DNA of 23,895 bases from JABSOG01 sp041583135 (GCA_041583135.1 JBFHGJ010000089.1:1-23895), one strand, 5' to 3'. Counted from the stretch's first letter, positions 15,568 through 23,895 are shown. The notes: generated by a model not told the origin, from the letters alone. A program made the numbers and translations.

Positions 15568-18500
15568 ATGTACTCAGTTGCACTGCGTTTACGTTCTTAT
15601 ATCGCGACCATATTGACGCGGCCTGTCAGATTGATTGTGTTATTGCTGGTTATCTTTAGCCACAATATCAGCGCCCAAGAAGTGCCGGAATACCGTATTA
15701 AATCGCCGATCATTTTTCATATGATGGAATACACCACATGGCCCAATGAAACCCAGCTCAGCAACATCAACCTCGCCTTTATATCCGACGAAACAGCGCT
15801 TTTTGATGAAATGGTCAAAGCGGCAAAATCGGTCAAAGTCAAAGGTCGCCAATTGTCGGTCGTTAAAACCACTCTCGACCAAGCCGATCCCAATCAGTTT
15901 CAGGTGTTTTACATCGGTGCCAATCACAAAAGCGAACTGAACGACCTTGCCAACAACATTCGTCGTACCAATACCCTGCTGATCTCCAACCAAGCGGACA
16001 ATATGCGCGATTTGATGATAGATTTTGACTACAAAGACGACGGCACCCTAACCTTTGAAGTCAACCGTTCGAATATCATCTTTGAAAAACTGCAAATCAA
16101 CCGTGACCTACTGCTGATCGGCGGCACCGAGGTCGATGTCGCCGAGCTGTTTCGTGAATCTGAATATGCTTTGCAACAAATAAAATCCAACCTTTATAAA
16201 AAAGAAGCGCAGTTGGCCCAAACCAACAAGACCCTAGCCCAAGAGCAGCTGCGCATCGGCACACAAAAGGCGCAAATCGAAACCCTGTTGGCAGAGATAG
16301 CCCACAAAGAAACCCTGCTCAATCAACGAACCGAGCAACTGAGCAAGATGGATGCGGAAGTCAGGCAGGTTGCCGAACGCCTAAGTGCCAAAAAAGCCGA
16401 ACTCGACAGTAAAGACCAAGCGTTGAAAGCCAAAGATCAGCAACTGGCACAAAGGGCCAAACAAGACAAAGAGCAGCGCACCTTGCTATTGGAACTCAAC
16501 AATCAGGTGGCACAAAAGCAAGACTTCTTATTGGAGCAGCAAAAGCAAATTGAAAACCAAAGCGAAAAAATCTATCAGCAGCGCGGCACCATCGGCTCGC
16601 AACAAAAGTTTTTATGGCTGACCATTACCGGCTTGCTAATATTCGCGGTACTGATGATGATCACGCTGCGCATCAACACCCTACGCAAAAAAGCCATGGT
16701 CAAAGCCGAAGAAGCCACCAATGCCAAATCGCGCTTTTTGGCCAATATGAGCCATGAAATACGCACGCCACTAAACGCCATCATTGGCCTCAGTAAGCTC
16801 ACCTTAAGAACAGCGCTCAACAAACAGCAAAAAGATTACACCGAAAAAGTGCTCGATGCCGGTGAGGCGCTGTTGGGGCTAATCAACGACATCCTCGATT
16901 TTTCAAAAATCGAAGCCGGCAAACTCAGCTTGGAGAAAACCGACTTTGTGCTCGAAAGACTGCTGAGAAAATCCGTCAGTTTGTGTTCCCTCAGTGCCCA
17001 CGCCAAAGGGCTTGAGTTGATTGTCGATAGCGATCCTAAGCTTCCGCAAACCTTTGTCGGCGACCCATTAAGGTTACAACAGATCATTGTCAATCTCGTC
17101 AACAACGCCGTCAAGTTTACCCATAAAGGCTCTGTTTGTATCAAAGTCGCGCCGCAGCAAACCTCCGAGCAAGGCTACACATTGCACTTTTCGGTGATAG
17201 ATACCGGTATCGGTATGAACAAAGATCAACAAACCAAGCTGTTTAAGTCCTTCTCACAGGCAGATGAATCGGTTACCCGCAAATATGGCGGCACCGGCTT
17301 GGGTCTTGCTATCTCCAAACAGCTGTGCGAGCTGATGGGCGGGCGCATATGGCTAACCAGTAAGCCGGGTGTCGGCACCACCTTCCACTTTACCGTGCGC
17401 CTAGAACCGTCAAACAAAGATGCCACCGCCATGGCACTGGATTTATCCAAAGCTGGACAACTCAAAGCATTGGTCGTCGATGATGTCGAACTGACCCGCT
17501 CGATACTGCTCGATTATCTCAAGCACATCGGCATCAAAGGCGAACAGGCCGCCGGCGGTCGTGAAGCCATCGACATGATAAACGCAGCCCAGCAGGCGAA
17601 AAAACCGTTCGACTTTATCCTAATGGACTGGCGTATGCCTGATCTTGACGGCATTGAAACCTCGCGCAGACTACACCAGCAATACCGTGATGAAACCCCA
17701 TATATTCTAATGGTTACCGCCTTCGACAAAGACGATGCCAAAGCGCAAATTGCCGATGGTTTGATCAATCAATATTTAGAAAAGCCGGTCAGCCAATCGA
17801 CCTTGGTCGATGCCCTGACCAATATGATGTCCGGCACTCTCATTCATCAACAAACCGGCGACGATATTTACGTGCCGGACTTTTCGACCAGTCATATTTT
17901 GCTGGTTGAAGACAATGCGGTAAACCGTCAGGTGGCACTGGGCTTTTTGGCCGACACCAAAGTAACAGTCGATATTGCCAAAGATGGCCTTGAAGCCTGT
18001 GATATGGTGGCCAAACATCAATACGACTTGGTGTTGATGGACGTACAAATGCCAGAGATGGACGGCCTGAGCGCAACCCGAGAGATCCGCAACAGCTTGG
18101 CACAATCTGAACTGCCCATAATTGCCATGACCGCCCATGCAATGGAATCTGATGTTCGTAAAAGTAAAGCCGCTGGCATGAATGAGCATTTAACCAAACC
18201 AATTGAGCCTTACTTACTCTACCGGGTGATGCTCAATTACCTCAGTGACAACAACGCCATTACGACAAGAGTTGACCAAGAGCCAGCTGGCGAAAGCAGC
18301 GAGATCAGTAAAAACGTCAATTTGACTGAGCCTCAGCATCAACTGCTCACGCAGCTCCATCAAATTGATTCACTCAATACCGACAAAGCGCTACGGGCAA
18401 TGTCGGGCAAGCACCTACTCTACCTCAATTTGGTGAGAGATTTCACCAGAGACAATCAGGCCCTGTGTCTTGGGCTGAAAAAACTATTTGATGAGCAGCA

Positions 18501-18939
18501 GTGGCACACTCTGCACCGCACCGTGCATTCACTAAAATCCAATGCCGCCTATATCGGTGCTGAAGCCTTAAGCGCAATGGCGGCCGAACTTGAACAGGCG
18601 ATCCTCAATGAGCAGCCCACCGAACCATTATTTTATAAAGTCTGCTCAAGCATCGAGCAGTTACTCTCGCAATTGACGCCGCTACTTGCCGATGCCGACG
18701 ATATCTTAAGAGTGCAGCGCAATGGCGAGCAAAATCTTGAGCAGCTGTTAGATGAGATCTTAGGGCTGCTCAAAAGCTCCAACATTGAGGTCGAGGACTC
18801 AATGTCAATGCTACAAAAGCTCGGCCAAGATAGCCCCTACGCCAAAGAGGTTGAGCAGATAGTCAGCTATATCGACGACATCGAATATGAAGCAGCGGTC
18901 AAAGTCACTGAACAGGTTTTGGACAAGCTGTCTCAGTAG
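15568..18939 (+). CDS. hybrid histidine kinase with YfiR-like sensor, long periplasmic coiled coil, REC-REC-Hpt
   Basis: A 1123-residue inner-membrane phosphorelay protein. A signal/first membrane segment (about 21-37) is followed by a YfiR-like (DUF4154) periplasmic domain (40-190, with EYTTWP, LTFEVNRSNI and LLLIGG). Next come a proline-free coiled coil (195-345) and a membrane helix (348-368). HisKA has His396 in ANMSHEIRTPLNA. The HATPase has NLVNNAVKFT, DTGIGM and GGTGLGLAIS. The receivers have Asp687 (LMDWRMPDLDG) and Asp825 (LMDVQMPEMDG). An Hpt domain has His987 in HRTVHSLKSNAAYIGA, and an acidic helical tail covers 1041-1123. A full His-Asp-His relay is therefore contained in one chain. 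The ligand is unknown. TBDR2 follows by 90 bp in the same direction and may be co-expressed. Confidence 0.93.
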   Translation: MYSVALRLRSYIATILTRPVRLIVLLLVIFSHNISAQEVPEYRIKSPIIFHMMEYTTWPNETQLSNINLAFISDETALFDEMVKAAKSVKVKGRQLSVVKTTLDQADPNQFQVFYIGANHKSELNDLANNIRRTNTLLISNQADNMRDLMIDFDYKDDGTLTFEVNRSNIIFEKLQINRDLLLIGGTEVDVAELFRESEYALQQIKSNLYKKEAQLAQTNKTLAQEQLRIGTQKAQIETLLAEIAHKETLLNQRTEQLSKMDAEVRQVAERLSAKKAELDSKDQALKAKDQQLAQRAKQDKEQRTLLLELNNQVAQKQDFLLEQQKQIENQSEKIYQQRGTIGSQQKFLWLTITGLLIFAVLMMITLRINTLRKKAMVKAEEATNAKSRFLANMSHEIRTPLNAIIGLSKLTLRTALNKQQKDYTEKVLDAGEALLGLINDILDFSKIEAGKLSLEKTDFVLERLLRKSVSLCSLSAHAKGLELIVDSDPKLPQTFVGDPLRLQQIIVNLVNNAVKFTHKGSVCIKVAPQQTSEQGYTLHFSVIDTGIGMNKDQQTKLFKSFSQADESVTRKYGGTGLGLAISKQLCELMGGRIWLTSKPGVGTTFHFTVRLEPSNKDATAMALDLSKAGQLKALVVDDVELTRSILLDYLKHIGIKGEQAAGGREAIDMINAAQQAKKPFDFILMDWRMPDLDGIETSRRLHQQYRDETPYILMVTAFDKDDAKAQIADGLINQYLEKPVSQSTLVDALTNMMSGTLIHQQTGDDIYVPDFSTSHILLVEDNAVNRQVALGFLADTKVTVDIAKDGLEACDMVAKHQYDLVLMDVQMPEMDGLSATREIRNSLAQSELPIIAMTAHAMESDVRKSKAAGMNEHLTKPIEPYLLYRVMLNYLSDNNAITTRVDQEPAGESSEISKNVNLTEPQHQLLTQLHQIDSLNTDKALRAMSGKHLLYLNLVRDFTRDNQALCLGLKKLFDEQQWHTLHRTVHSLKSNAAYIGAEALSAMAAELEQAILNEQPTEPLFYKVCSSIEQLLSQLTPLLADADDILRVQRNGEQNLEQLLDEILGLLKSSNIEVEDSMSMLQKLGQDSPYAKEVEQIVSYIDDIEYEAAVKVTEQVLDKLSQ

Positions 18940-19029
18940 TTTGATACAATCGCGATAAATTTCCCAATCCAGCCTTTTTTCAGCTAGAATGAATAAAGTG
19001 CTAACTGACTGCTAGATATATAAAAACTG

Positions 19030-21069
19030 ATGAGACAAACGCTGGTTTTTGCAACTACCGCCCTGCTGTGCTTTTCCTGTTATGGACAAGACGATCAGAC
19101 CTTTTACCGTATTCCGCTGACAGAGTTGATGAAAATCAAAGTATCTGTCGCTTCAAAAACCGAGCAAACCATTGAAAAAGCCCCCTCGACCGTCACCCTA
19201 TTTACCCGTCAAGACATCAAAAGACTCGGTGTCTCCACCATATCTGAGTTACTTGCCTTTGTGCCGGGCATGCAAGTCACCCGCAACGACAGCAATAACA
19301 TCGGCCACAATTTTCAAGCCAGAGGACGTGCCACCTTTACCGGGCGCTCTGTATTACTGCTTATTGACAACCAAAGACAAAATGACGACTGGAGTGGCGG
19401 CGCCAATTGGACCAATCAGCTGCTTTCTACGCTGAATATCAAACAAGTCGAAGTCATACGTGGACCCGGCTCAGCCCTATACGGCTCTAACGCCTTTGCG
19501 GCGGTGATCAACATCATCACCGATACCAGCCTAAACGAAGCCAGTGTTGAGATTGGTGGCTTTAACCACCGAATGGCCCACGCTGCGGTGGCAAAAAAAT
19601 ACGGCGATGTCGATACGTCTTTTTTCGTTCACTATTTTTCAGATAGCGGCGATGATTATCACACCTTTGAAGGCGATACGGACGATCCACAAAAAGGCTA
19701 TGAGCTATCGGCCTACGCCGGTACGCAAAAGTTGCAACTAAGAGCACGCTACGTTTATCGCAAAGGTGAGAATTTCTACGAATTTGGCGGACTGGCCAAT
19801 GACGTCAACCAAAGCACCACCAAAAACAAGTCAGTGTCGCTCAACTATCAGGCCTATCAATCGCAAGATTTGACCTTGAGTCTATTTGGCTACTACTCCG
19901 ACCGTTATCAGAAGTCATTTTTTCAGCCTTTAGACAGTGCCACAATGAGTGCTTTGTATGATCTCGGCATCGCCCAAGACCCAAGCCCGGTCGATGCAGG
20001 CCCCTTATATAAGCTCTCGGAAAGTGGACTCAATTTAGATGGCCAGTATCGATTCAGCGAGCACAATAGCCTTACCTTTGGTATTAGCCATCGTCGTCCT
20101 GAAACCCGTATGGTAAGGGTGCACGGCACCCATGAATTGGCCGATGTCACTTCGGTGTTGGTGTTAGGTCAGCCCGGTCAAATTCGCTACTACGGCTATG
20201 ATAAGGTTACTACCGAGTTTGGCGATGAAGAAATTCGCACCAATACCGGCTTATACATCCAAGACCAAGCGCAGCTCAGCGATAAACTGCAGGCAACGTT
20301 GGGTTTGCGTTATGACCACTACAACGACTTTGGCAGTACCACCAACCCAAGGGGCGCCTTGGTTTATAGCTATGATCCCCACAACACCTTCAAACTAATT
20401 TATGGTGAAGCCTTTAGGGCGCCATCGCTCAGCGAAATAAGCCTGCGCAACAACCCGGTCTCGGTGCAAAACCCTGATCTTAAACCAGATGAGGTCGCGA
20501 CCACCGAGTTTGCTTGGATCTATCGCACCGACAATTTCCGTATCATCAATACCCTCTACTACAATCGCTTTGACAACGTGATAGAGCATACCCTCTCTGA
20601 GCAAAATCCCCCGTTGACCATTCCTATCAATCGTGGCGTGTTGGAAGTCAGTGGCCTTGAGATAGAAACCAGACACCAGCTCAGTGAACGCTTAAGCCTA
20701 GATATCAACTACGCCTATTCGATTAAGATCAAACAAGACCCGCAAGCCATGGCAAAAAATTCTGGCTCATTGGCATTGAACTATAGCTACAAACGCTGGG
20801 AGAATAACCTCAGTGTCATCTACAAAGGCAAAGTTGAACATCGCCGCAACAGCTTGGCAGGCGGCCTAGAGCGGGTCTTTTTAGACGACTACTGGCTGGT
20901 TAACCTAAATACCCGCTATAAATTCCAAGAAAACTTTGTCGGTAAGTTTAAACTCACCAACTTATTCGACCAGGATTATTACCACACCTTCTCATCGGCC
21001 GAAACCATCTATAACGGTGTGCCAAACAGAGGGCTTCAGTGGTCATTTGCCCTCGAATGGCAATACTAA
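19030..21069 (+). CDS. TonB-dependent outer-membrane receptor (TBDR2), CirA/BtuB-like size
   Basis: A 679-residue outer-membrane receptor. A signal peptide (about 1-19) is followed by a 28-residue linker containing LTELMKIKVSVASKTEQTIE. The plug (48-165) contains APSTVTLFTRQDIKRLGV, NFQARGRATFTGRSVLLLID and VIRGPGSALYGSNAFAAVINI. A 22-strand-type barrel ends in EWQY with a C-terminal aromatic residue. The barrel includes LRYDHYNDFGS, YGEAFRAPSLSE and LKPDEVATTEF, typical of the colicin I/vitamin B12 receptor class. There is no N-terminal STN domain and no strong TonB box. No Shine-Dalgarno is obvious before the ATG. It lies 90 bp after the YfiR-type kinase. Its TAA interlocks with the stop codon of the convergent synthetase gene, making it also a candidate receptor for that peptide. 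Confidence 0.92.
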   Translation: MRQTLVFATTALLCFSCYGQDDQTFYRIPLTELMKIKVSVASKTEQTIEKAPSTVTLFTRQDIKRLGVSTISELLAFVPGMQVTRNDSNNIGHNFQARGRATFTGRSVLLLIDNQRQNDDWSGGANWTNQLLSTLNIKQVEVIRGPGSALYGSNAFAAVINIITDTSLNEASVEIGGFNHRMAHAAVAKKYGDVDTSFFVHYFSDSGDDYHTFEGDTDDPQKGYELSAYAGTQKLQLRARYVYRKGENFYEFGGLANDVNQSTTKNKSVSLNYQAYQSQDLTLSLFGYYSDRYQKSFFQPLDSATMSALYDLGIAQDPSPVDAGPLYKLSESGLNLDGQYRFSEHNSLTFGISHRRPETRMVRVHGTHELADVTSVLVLGQPGQIRYYGYDKVTTEFGDEEIRTNTGLYIQDQAQLSDKLQATLGLRYDHYNDFGSTTNPRGALVYSYDPHNTFKLIYGEAFRAPSLSEISLRNNPVSVQNPDLKPDEVATTEFAWIYRTDNFRIINTLYYNRFDNVIEHTLSEQNPPLTIPINRGVLEVSGLEIETRHQLSERLSLDINYAYSIKIKQDPQAMAKNSGSLALNYSYKRWENNLSVIYKGKVEHRRNSLAGGLERVFLDDYWLVNLNTRYKFQENFVGKFKLTNLFDQDYYHTFSSAETIYNGVPNRGLQWSFALEWQY

Positions 21070-23895
21070 CCTTGCGCCAATGACACGATGTGCGCCGCCA
21101 GCTGTTTGACCGCGCTCTCTGCCAAAATACCAATATGACTGCCGCTGACATCAGCGGTCTTCACTTCGGCACTGGTATGTGCCGACCAGCCCCAACAAGA
21201 TGGCACGACATCGGCGATTTCCTTAACGGTTTCGCTGGCGCTGATCAGCGTAATCGGACAATCAAGTACGCTCCCCTCATCTTGATAGTCCAAATACGCC
21301 AGCGCATTGGCCCGATACACCGCCACCAACGCTTTGACCTGTCCAAGTAAATTGTCCCGCTCAAACATCAGCTTATCGACACCGGTTTGTCTTAGCCAAT
21401 GAACCAGACTCATGTATAAATGGTGAAGGCTATGGGCTTGAGGATGCGCCGTTATCAGCGGCGGCAAAGCCGTGCCAGCAACACTTTGCAGCACATAGGC
21501 AACGTCACATAACCAGTGGGCTTCATTGCGCGAGCACACTTTTGCTTTATCGCCTAAGCGGGTATATTTTATGGCCGGTTGGTCAAGCATGATCAGTTGA
21601 GTAACCTCAATGCCCGACTTTTGCAGCCCTCGAGCCACTTCAAATGCTACAGCGGTACCAAATGAATGACCGAGTAAGCAAACCGAACGGTTCGGCGCTA
21701 GGGCTTTTATCACCTCAACATGGTGCGCTGCCAATGCAGCAACACTTTGCGGCGGCGTTTGTACGCCGTCAAGACCGGGCGACTGCATCCCATATACTCG
21801 GTAGTGCGGTGCCAATTGCGCCGCCAACCCTCTAAAATATCCGGCGATACTACCGGAGCCGGGAAAGACAAACAGCAAGGGCTTATCGGCTTGGGTTTGA
21901 TTTAGCGCAATGGCGCTAGTGGTATCGACAGACACCTCGCACGCGGTCGCGATCTGCTCAAGAGCTTCAACAAATCGACGCTCAAGTGCAGCAATCGTAG
22001 CGATATTAAACTGCTTGGCACTATAGCTGATGGTCATACTCAAGCGCTGATGCACCACCTGAGCATTAAACTCAAGCGCATAGGACCTTGGCCCGGATGG
22101 ATTCAAGTTATCACCTTGCGGTTTATCGCTCAATTGCAACATACTGTCATTTAACGCTTGGTCGAACTGGCCTAGATAATTGAACAACACCTGCGCTTCG
22201 GGCAATGCCATATCATGGCAATAACGCCCAACACCAAAGCCGACACCCAGATCAGGCACTTTTGCCAAGTCTTGGCCAACCGTTTTAAGCCCCTGTTCAA
22301 GGCTAAGGTTATCTACCTTTGAAAACAGCGCACTGTAGCTCGAAGTAAACCAGCCTACCGTGCGAGAGACATCTAATCCATCAAACAGATCGGCGCGGCC
22401 ATGACTTTCCAAACCAATAAGCAGCTGCTCTGAGCGCTGCAAACGGCTCAAACTCACGACAAGGGCATACATCAGCGCAGTCATCAGCGACACATTAAAA
22501 CGGCTATTTAAGCCGTACAGCAGCGCTTTGGTTTGCGCTTCGCTCAAGCTCAATTGACAATGCGCCAGATCTTCAAAGCGGTTCGGCGCTTGGGGATTAT
22601 CTAACTCAAGCGGCGGCACCTGGGTTGCGATCAACGATTGCCAATGCTCGGTCGCGTGATGATAATCTTTCGTCAGCTTCTTCGCCCATGCTTTAAAAGA
22701 GGACGTTTTAGCTGGTAACTTCACCGCCATGCCAGCTAAAACTTGATGATAGGCGGTGTCTAAATCTTCTACTACGATCCGCCATGACACCCCATCTATC
22801 AGTAAATGGTGCACGCAGCAAAACAGTAAGGATTGCGCCGCTTGGGTGATATGGACAAAGCGCAGTAAAGGTCCTTCGCTCAGATTGAGGCTTCGCTGAA
22901 TATCGTTCAGTAGCGTCAAACGTGCCTCATCATTGTCCACACTCACCGCTTGCCAAGGTAAGGGGAGCTCAGCGTCTATCCACTGCCGCCAAACGCCATC
23001 ATCTAACTCAAAACGCGCCCTGAGCATATCATGATGTTCAATAATGCATTCAAGGGCCTGTTTTAGCGCGTTGCTATCCATACCTTGCGGCAACTCAAAC
23101 AACGCCGACTGATTAAAGTGCCATGGCGTTTCGCCACAGTTGGCGAAAAAGGCTCGCTGAATCGAGCTAAGCGGCACCTCACCGGTGACTAAGCCCTGAT
23201 CGGCCTCAATCACGCTGACGCTTTTGACTACCTGCGCCAACCCCTTAATGGTTTGCTGGCGATAAACATCATTAGGGCTAATGACAAGGCCGATATTTTT
23301 AGCCAGTGCCACCAAACGAATAAGTAAAATCGAATCGCCACCTAAGGCAAAAAAACTGTCATTGGTGCCGACGCTGTCGATCCCCAGCACCTGTTGCCAC
23401 AACTTAAGTAGCCGCAACTCAGTCTCATTGACTGGTAGGCAGATATCTTCGGTTTGCGTCAGTTGCGGAATTGGCAATGCCCGATAGTCGATTTTGCCGT
23501 TGCTGGTCACCGGAAAAACATCGAGCGCGGTCAACACCTTAGGCACCATATAATCGGGCAACTGTTCACGCAATTGTGCCGTGATGGCATCTAACTGCGT
23601 TTGCTCATCGCCCTTGTCTGCCAACGTGACATAACCCAACAGCGATTGCACCGGTTCATCGACAATCTTCACCGCCGCCTCTGCGACCATTGGCTGCGCC
23701 GCAAGCTTAGCCTCAATCTCGCCAAGCTCTATTCTAAAGCCCCGGAGTTTGACTTGATTGTCGATGCGACCCAAAAACTCAAGACCATCATTGCCCCATC
23801 GGGCAAGGTCGCCAGTTTTATATAGCCGCTGTGGCTCACCGAAGATGGTCTGCTCAACAAAGCGCTCAGCGCTTAACTCAGGGCGGTTCAAATAA
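21066..23895 (-). CDS. nonribosomal peptide synthetase, C-terminal part (A-PCP-E-TE), truncated by window edge
   Basis: The reading frame is open through the right edge, so only the last about 943 residues are visible. Numbering below counts from the codon at 23891. The end of an adenylation domain has YKTGDLARW (24-32), GRIDNQVKLRGFRIELGEIE (41-60) and the catalytic Lys133 in NGKIDYRAL. A peptidyl carrier follows, with phosphopantetheine Ser187 in LGGDSILL. The epimerization domain (about 235-655) has HHLLIDGVSW (361-370), Glu495 in ESHGR, TVGWFT and NYLGQFD. A type I thioesterase (668-941) has Ser743 in GHSFG, Asp770 in IMLDQP and His919. The product would be released with a D-configured last residue. 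The specificity-determining part of the A domain is outside the window, so the substrate cannot be read. Confidence 0.95.
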   Translation of the reverse strand, partial: YLNRPELSAERFVEQTIFGEPQRLYKTGDLARWGNDGLEFLGRIDNQVKLRGFRIELGEIEAKLAAQPMVAEAAVKIVDEPVQSLLGYVTLADKGDEQTQLDAITAQLREQLPDYMVPKVLTALDVFPVTSNGKIDYRALPIPQLTQTEDICLPVNETELRLLKLWQQVLGIDSVGTNDSFFALGGDSILLIRLVALAKNIGLVISPNDVYRQQTIKGLAQVVKSVSVIEADQGLVTGEVPLSSIQRAFFANCGETPWHFNQSALFELPQGMDSNALKQALECIIEHHDMLRARFELDDGVWRQWIDAELPLPWQAVSVDNDEARLTLLNDIQRSLNLSEGPLLRFVHITQAAQSLLFCCVHHLLIDGVSWRIVVEDLDTAYHQVLAGMAVKLPAKTSSFKAWAKKLTKDYHHATEHWQSLIATQVPPLELDNPQAPNRFEDLAHCQLSLSEAQTKALLYGLNSRFNVSLMTALMYALVVSLSRLQRSEQLLIGLESHGRADLFDGLDVSRTVGWFTSSYSALFSKVDNLSLEQGLKTVGQDLAKVPDLGVGFGVGRYCHDMALPEAQVLFNYLGQFDQALNDSMLQLSDKPQGDNLNPSGPRSYALEFNAQVVHQRLSMTISYSAKQFNIATIAALERRFVEALEQIATACEVSVDTTSAIALNQTQADKPLLFVFPGSGSIAGYFRGLAAQLAPHYRVYGMQSPGLDGVQTPPQSVAALAAHHVEVIKALAPNRSVCLLGHSFGTAVAFEVARGLQKSGIEVTQLIMLDQPAIKYTRLGDKAKVCSRNEAHWLCDVAYVLQSVAGTALPPLITAHPQAHSLHHLYMSLVHWLRQTGVDKLMFERDNLLGQVKALVAVYRANALAYLDYQDEGSVLDCPITLISASETVKEIADVVPSCWGWSAHTSAEVKTADVSGSHIGILAESAVKQLAAHIVSLAQG

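Noticed and set aside
17776..18202. Long minus-strand frames (up to 137 codons) antisense to the second receiver domain of the YfiR-type kinase
   Set aside because: They lie wholly inside a well-supported gene, have no ribosome-binding site and show no family-like sequence; they are by-products of codon bias.
18940..19029. Possible Fur box before TBDR2
   Set aside because: I looked for a GATAATGATAATCATTATC-like 19-mer in this gap and upstream of TBDR1 and found none convincing, so iron control cannot be read from the sequence.
21644..21905. Short plus-strand frames inside the thioesterase region of the synthetase
   Set aside because: They are antisense to conserved catalytic motifs and lack initiation signals.
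1..23895. CRISPR arrays, insertion sequences, phage genes, rRNA or riboswitches
   Set aside because: I saw no regularly spaced direct repeats, no transposase or integrase frames, no rRNA and no recognisable riboswitch cores; no gene-free stretch exceeds about 205 bases.

Overview
The window looks like chromosome from a marine-type gammaproteobacterium of the Alteromonadales (Shewanella/Ferrimonas-like). This rests on recognisable gene families and their neighbours (mutY-yggX, trmB-rsmC, the rpsP-rimM-trmD-rplS operon, a gammaproteobacterial dgt) and on moderate base composition. I cannot name the genus from sequence alone.

Left part (1 to about 10020) is housekeeping DNA. A tRNA-Phe with its own promoter lies at the left edge on the minus strand, preceded by mutY and yggX on that strand. 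Reading right from mutY is a plus-strand cluster: trmB, rsmC (start and stop codons overlap) and a small cysteine-containing exported protein that overlaps the end of rsmC. An internally duplicated DUF445 membrane protein follows. It converges on a short POT-like transporter whose proton-coupling motif is altered. Then, all on the minus strand, come the rpsP-rimM-trmD-rplS operon, with a clear sigma70 promoter and a strong terminator, and dgt.

Right part (about 10023 to 23895) is an accessory block of large envelope and secondary-metabolism genes. It holds a TonB-dependent receptor (TBDR1), which converges on a hybrid histidine kinase with a periplasmic ABC-substrate-binding-like sensor. A second, divergent hybrid kinase has a YfiR-like (DUF4154) sensor and a complete HisKA-HATPase-REC-REC-Hpt phosphorelay. 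A second TonB-dependent receptor (TBDR2) lies 90 bp downstream of it in the same direction. Last is the 3' part of a nonribosomal peptide synthetase (end of A domain, then PCP, epimerization domain and thioesterase). That gene runs off the right edge, and its stop codon interlocks with the TBDR2 stop codon.

How the parts may fit: the second kinase and TBDR2 look like a sensor/receptor pair. The YfiR-like domain is joined to the inner-membrane helix by a periplasmic coiled coil of about 148 residues. It keeps one hydrophobic residue every seventh position with a single exception, long enough in principle to span the periplasm. TBDR2 could instead, or also, be the uptake receptor for the peptide made by the convergent synthetase. 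No DNA-binding response regulator or diguanylate cyclase is visible, so the output of both kinases lies elsewhere. I see no CRISPR array, IS element or rRNA.
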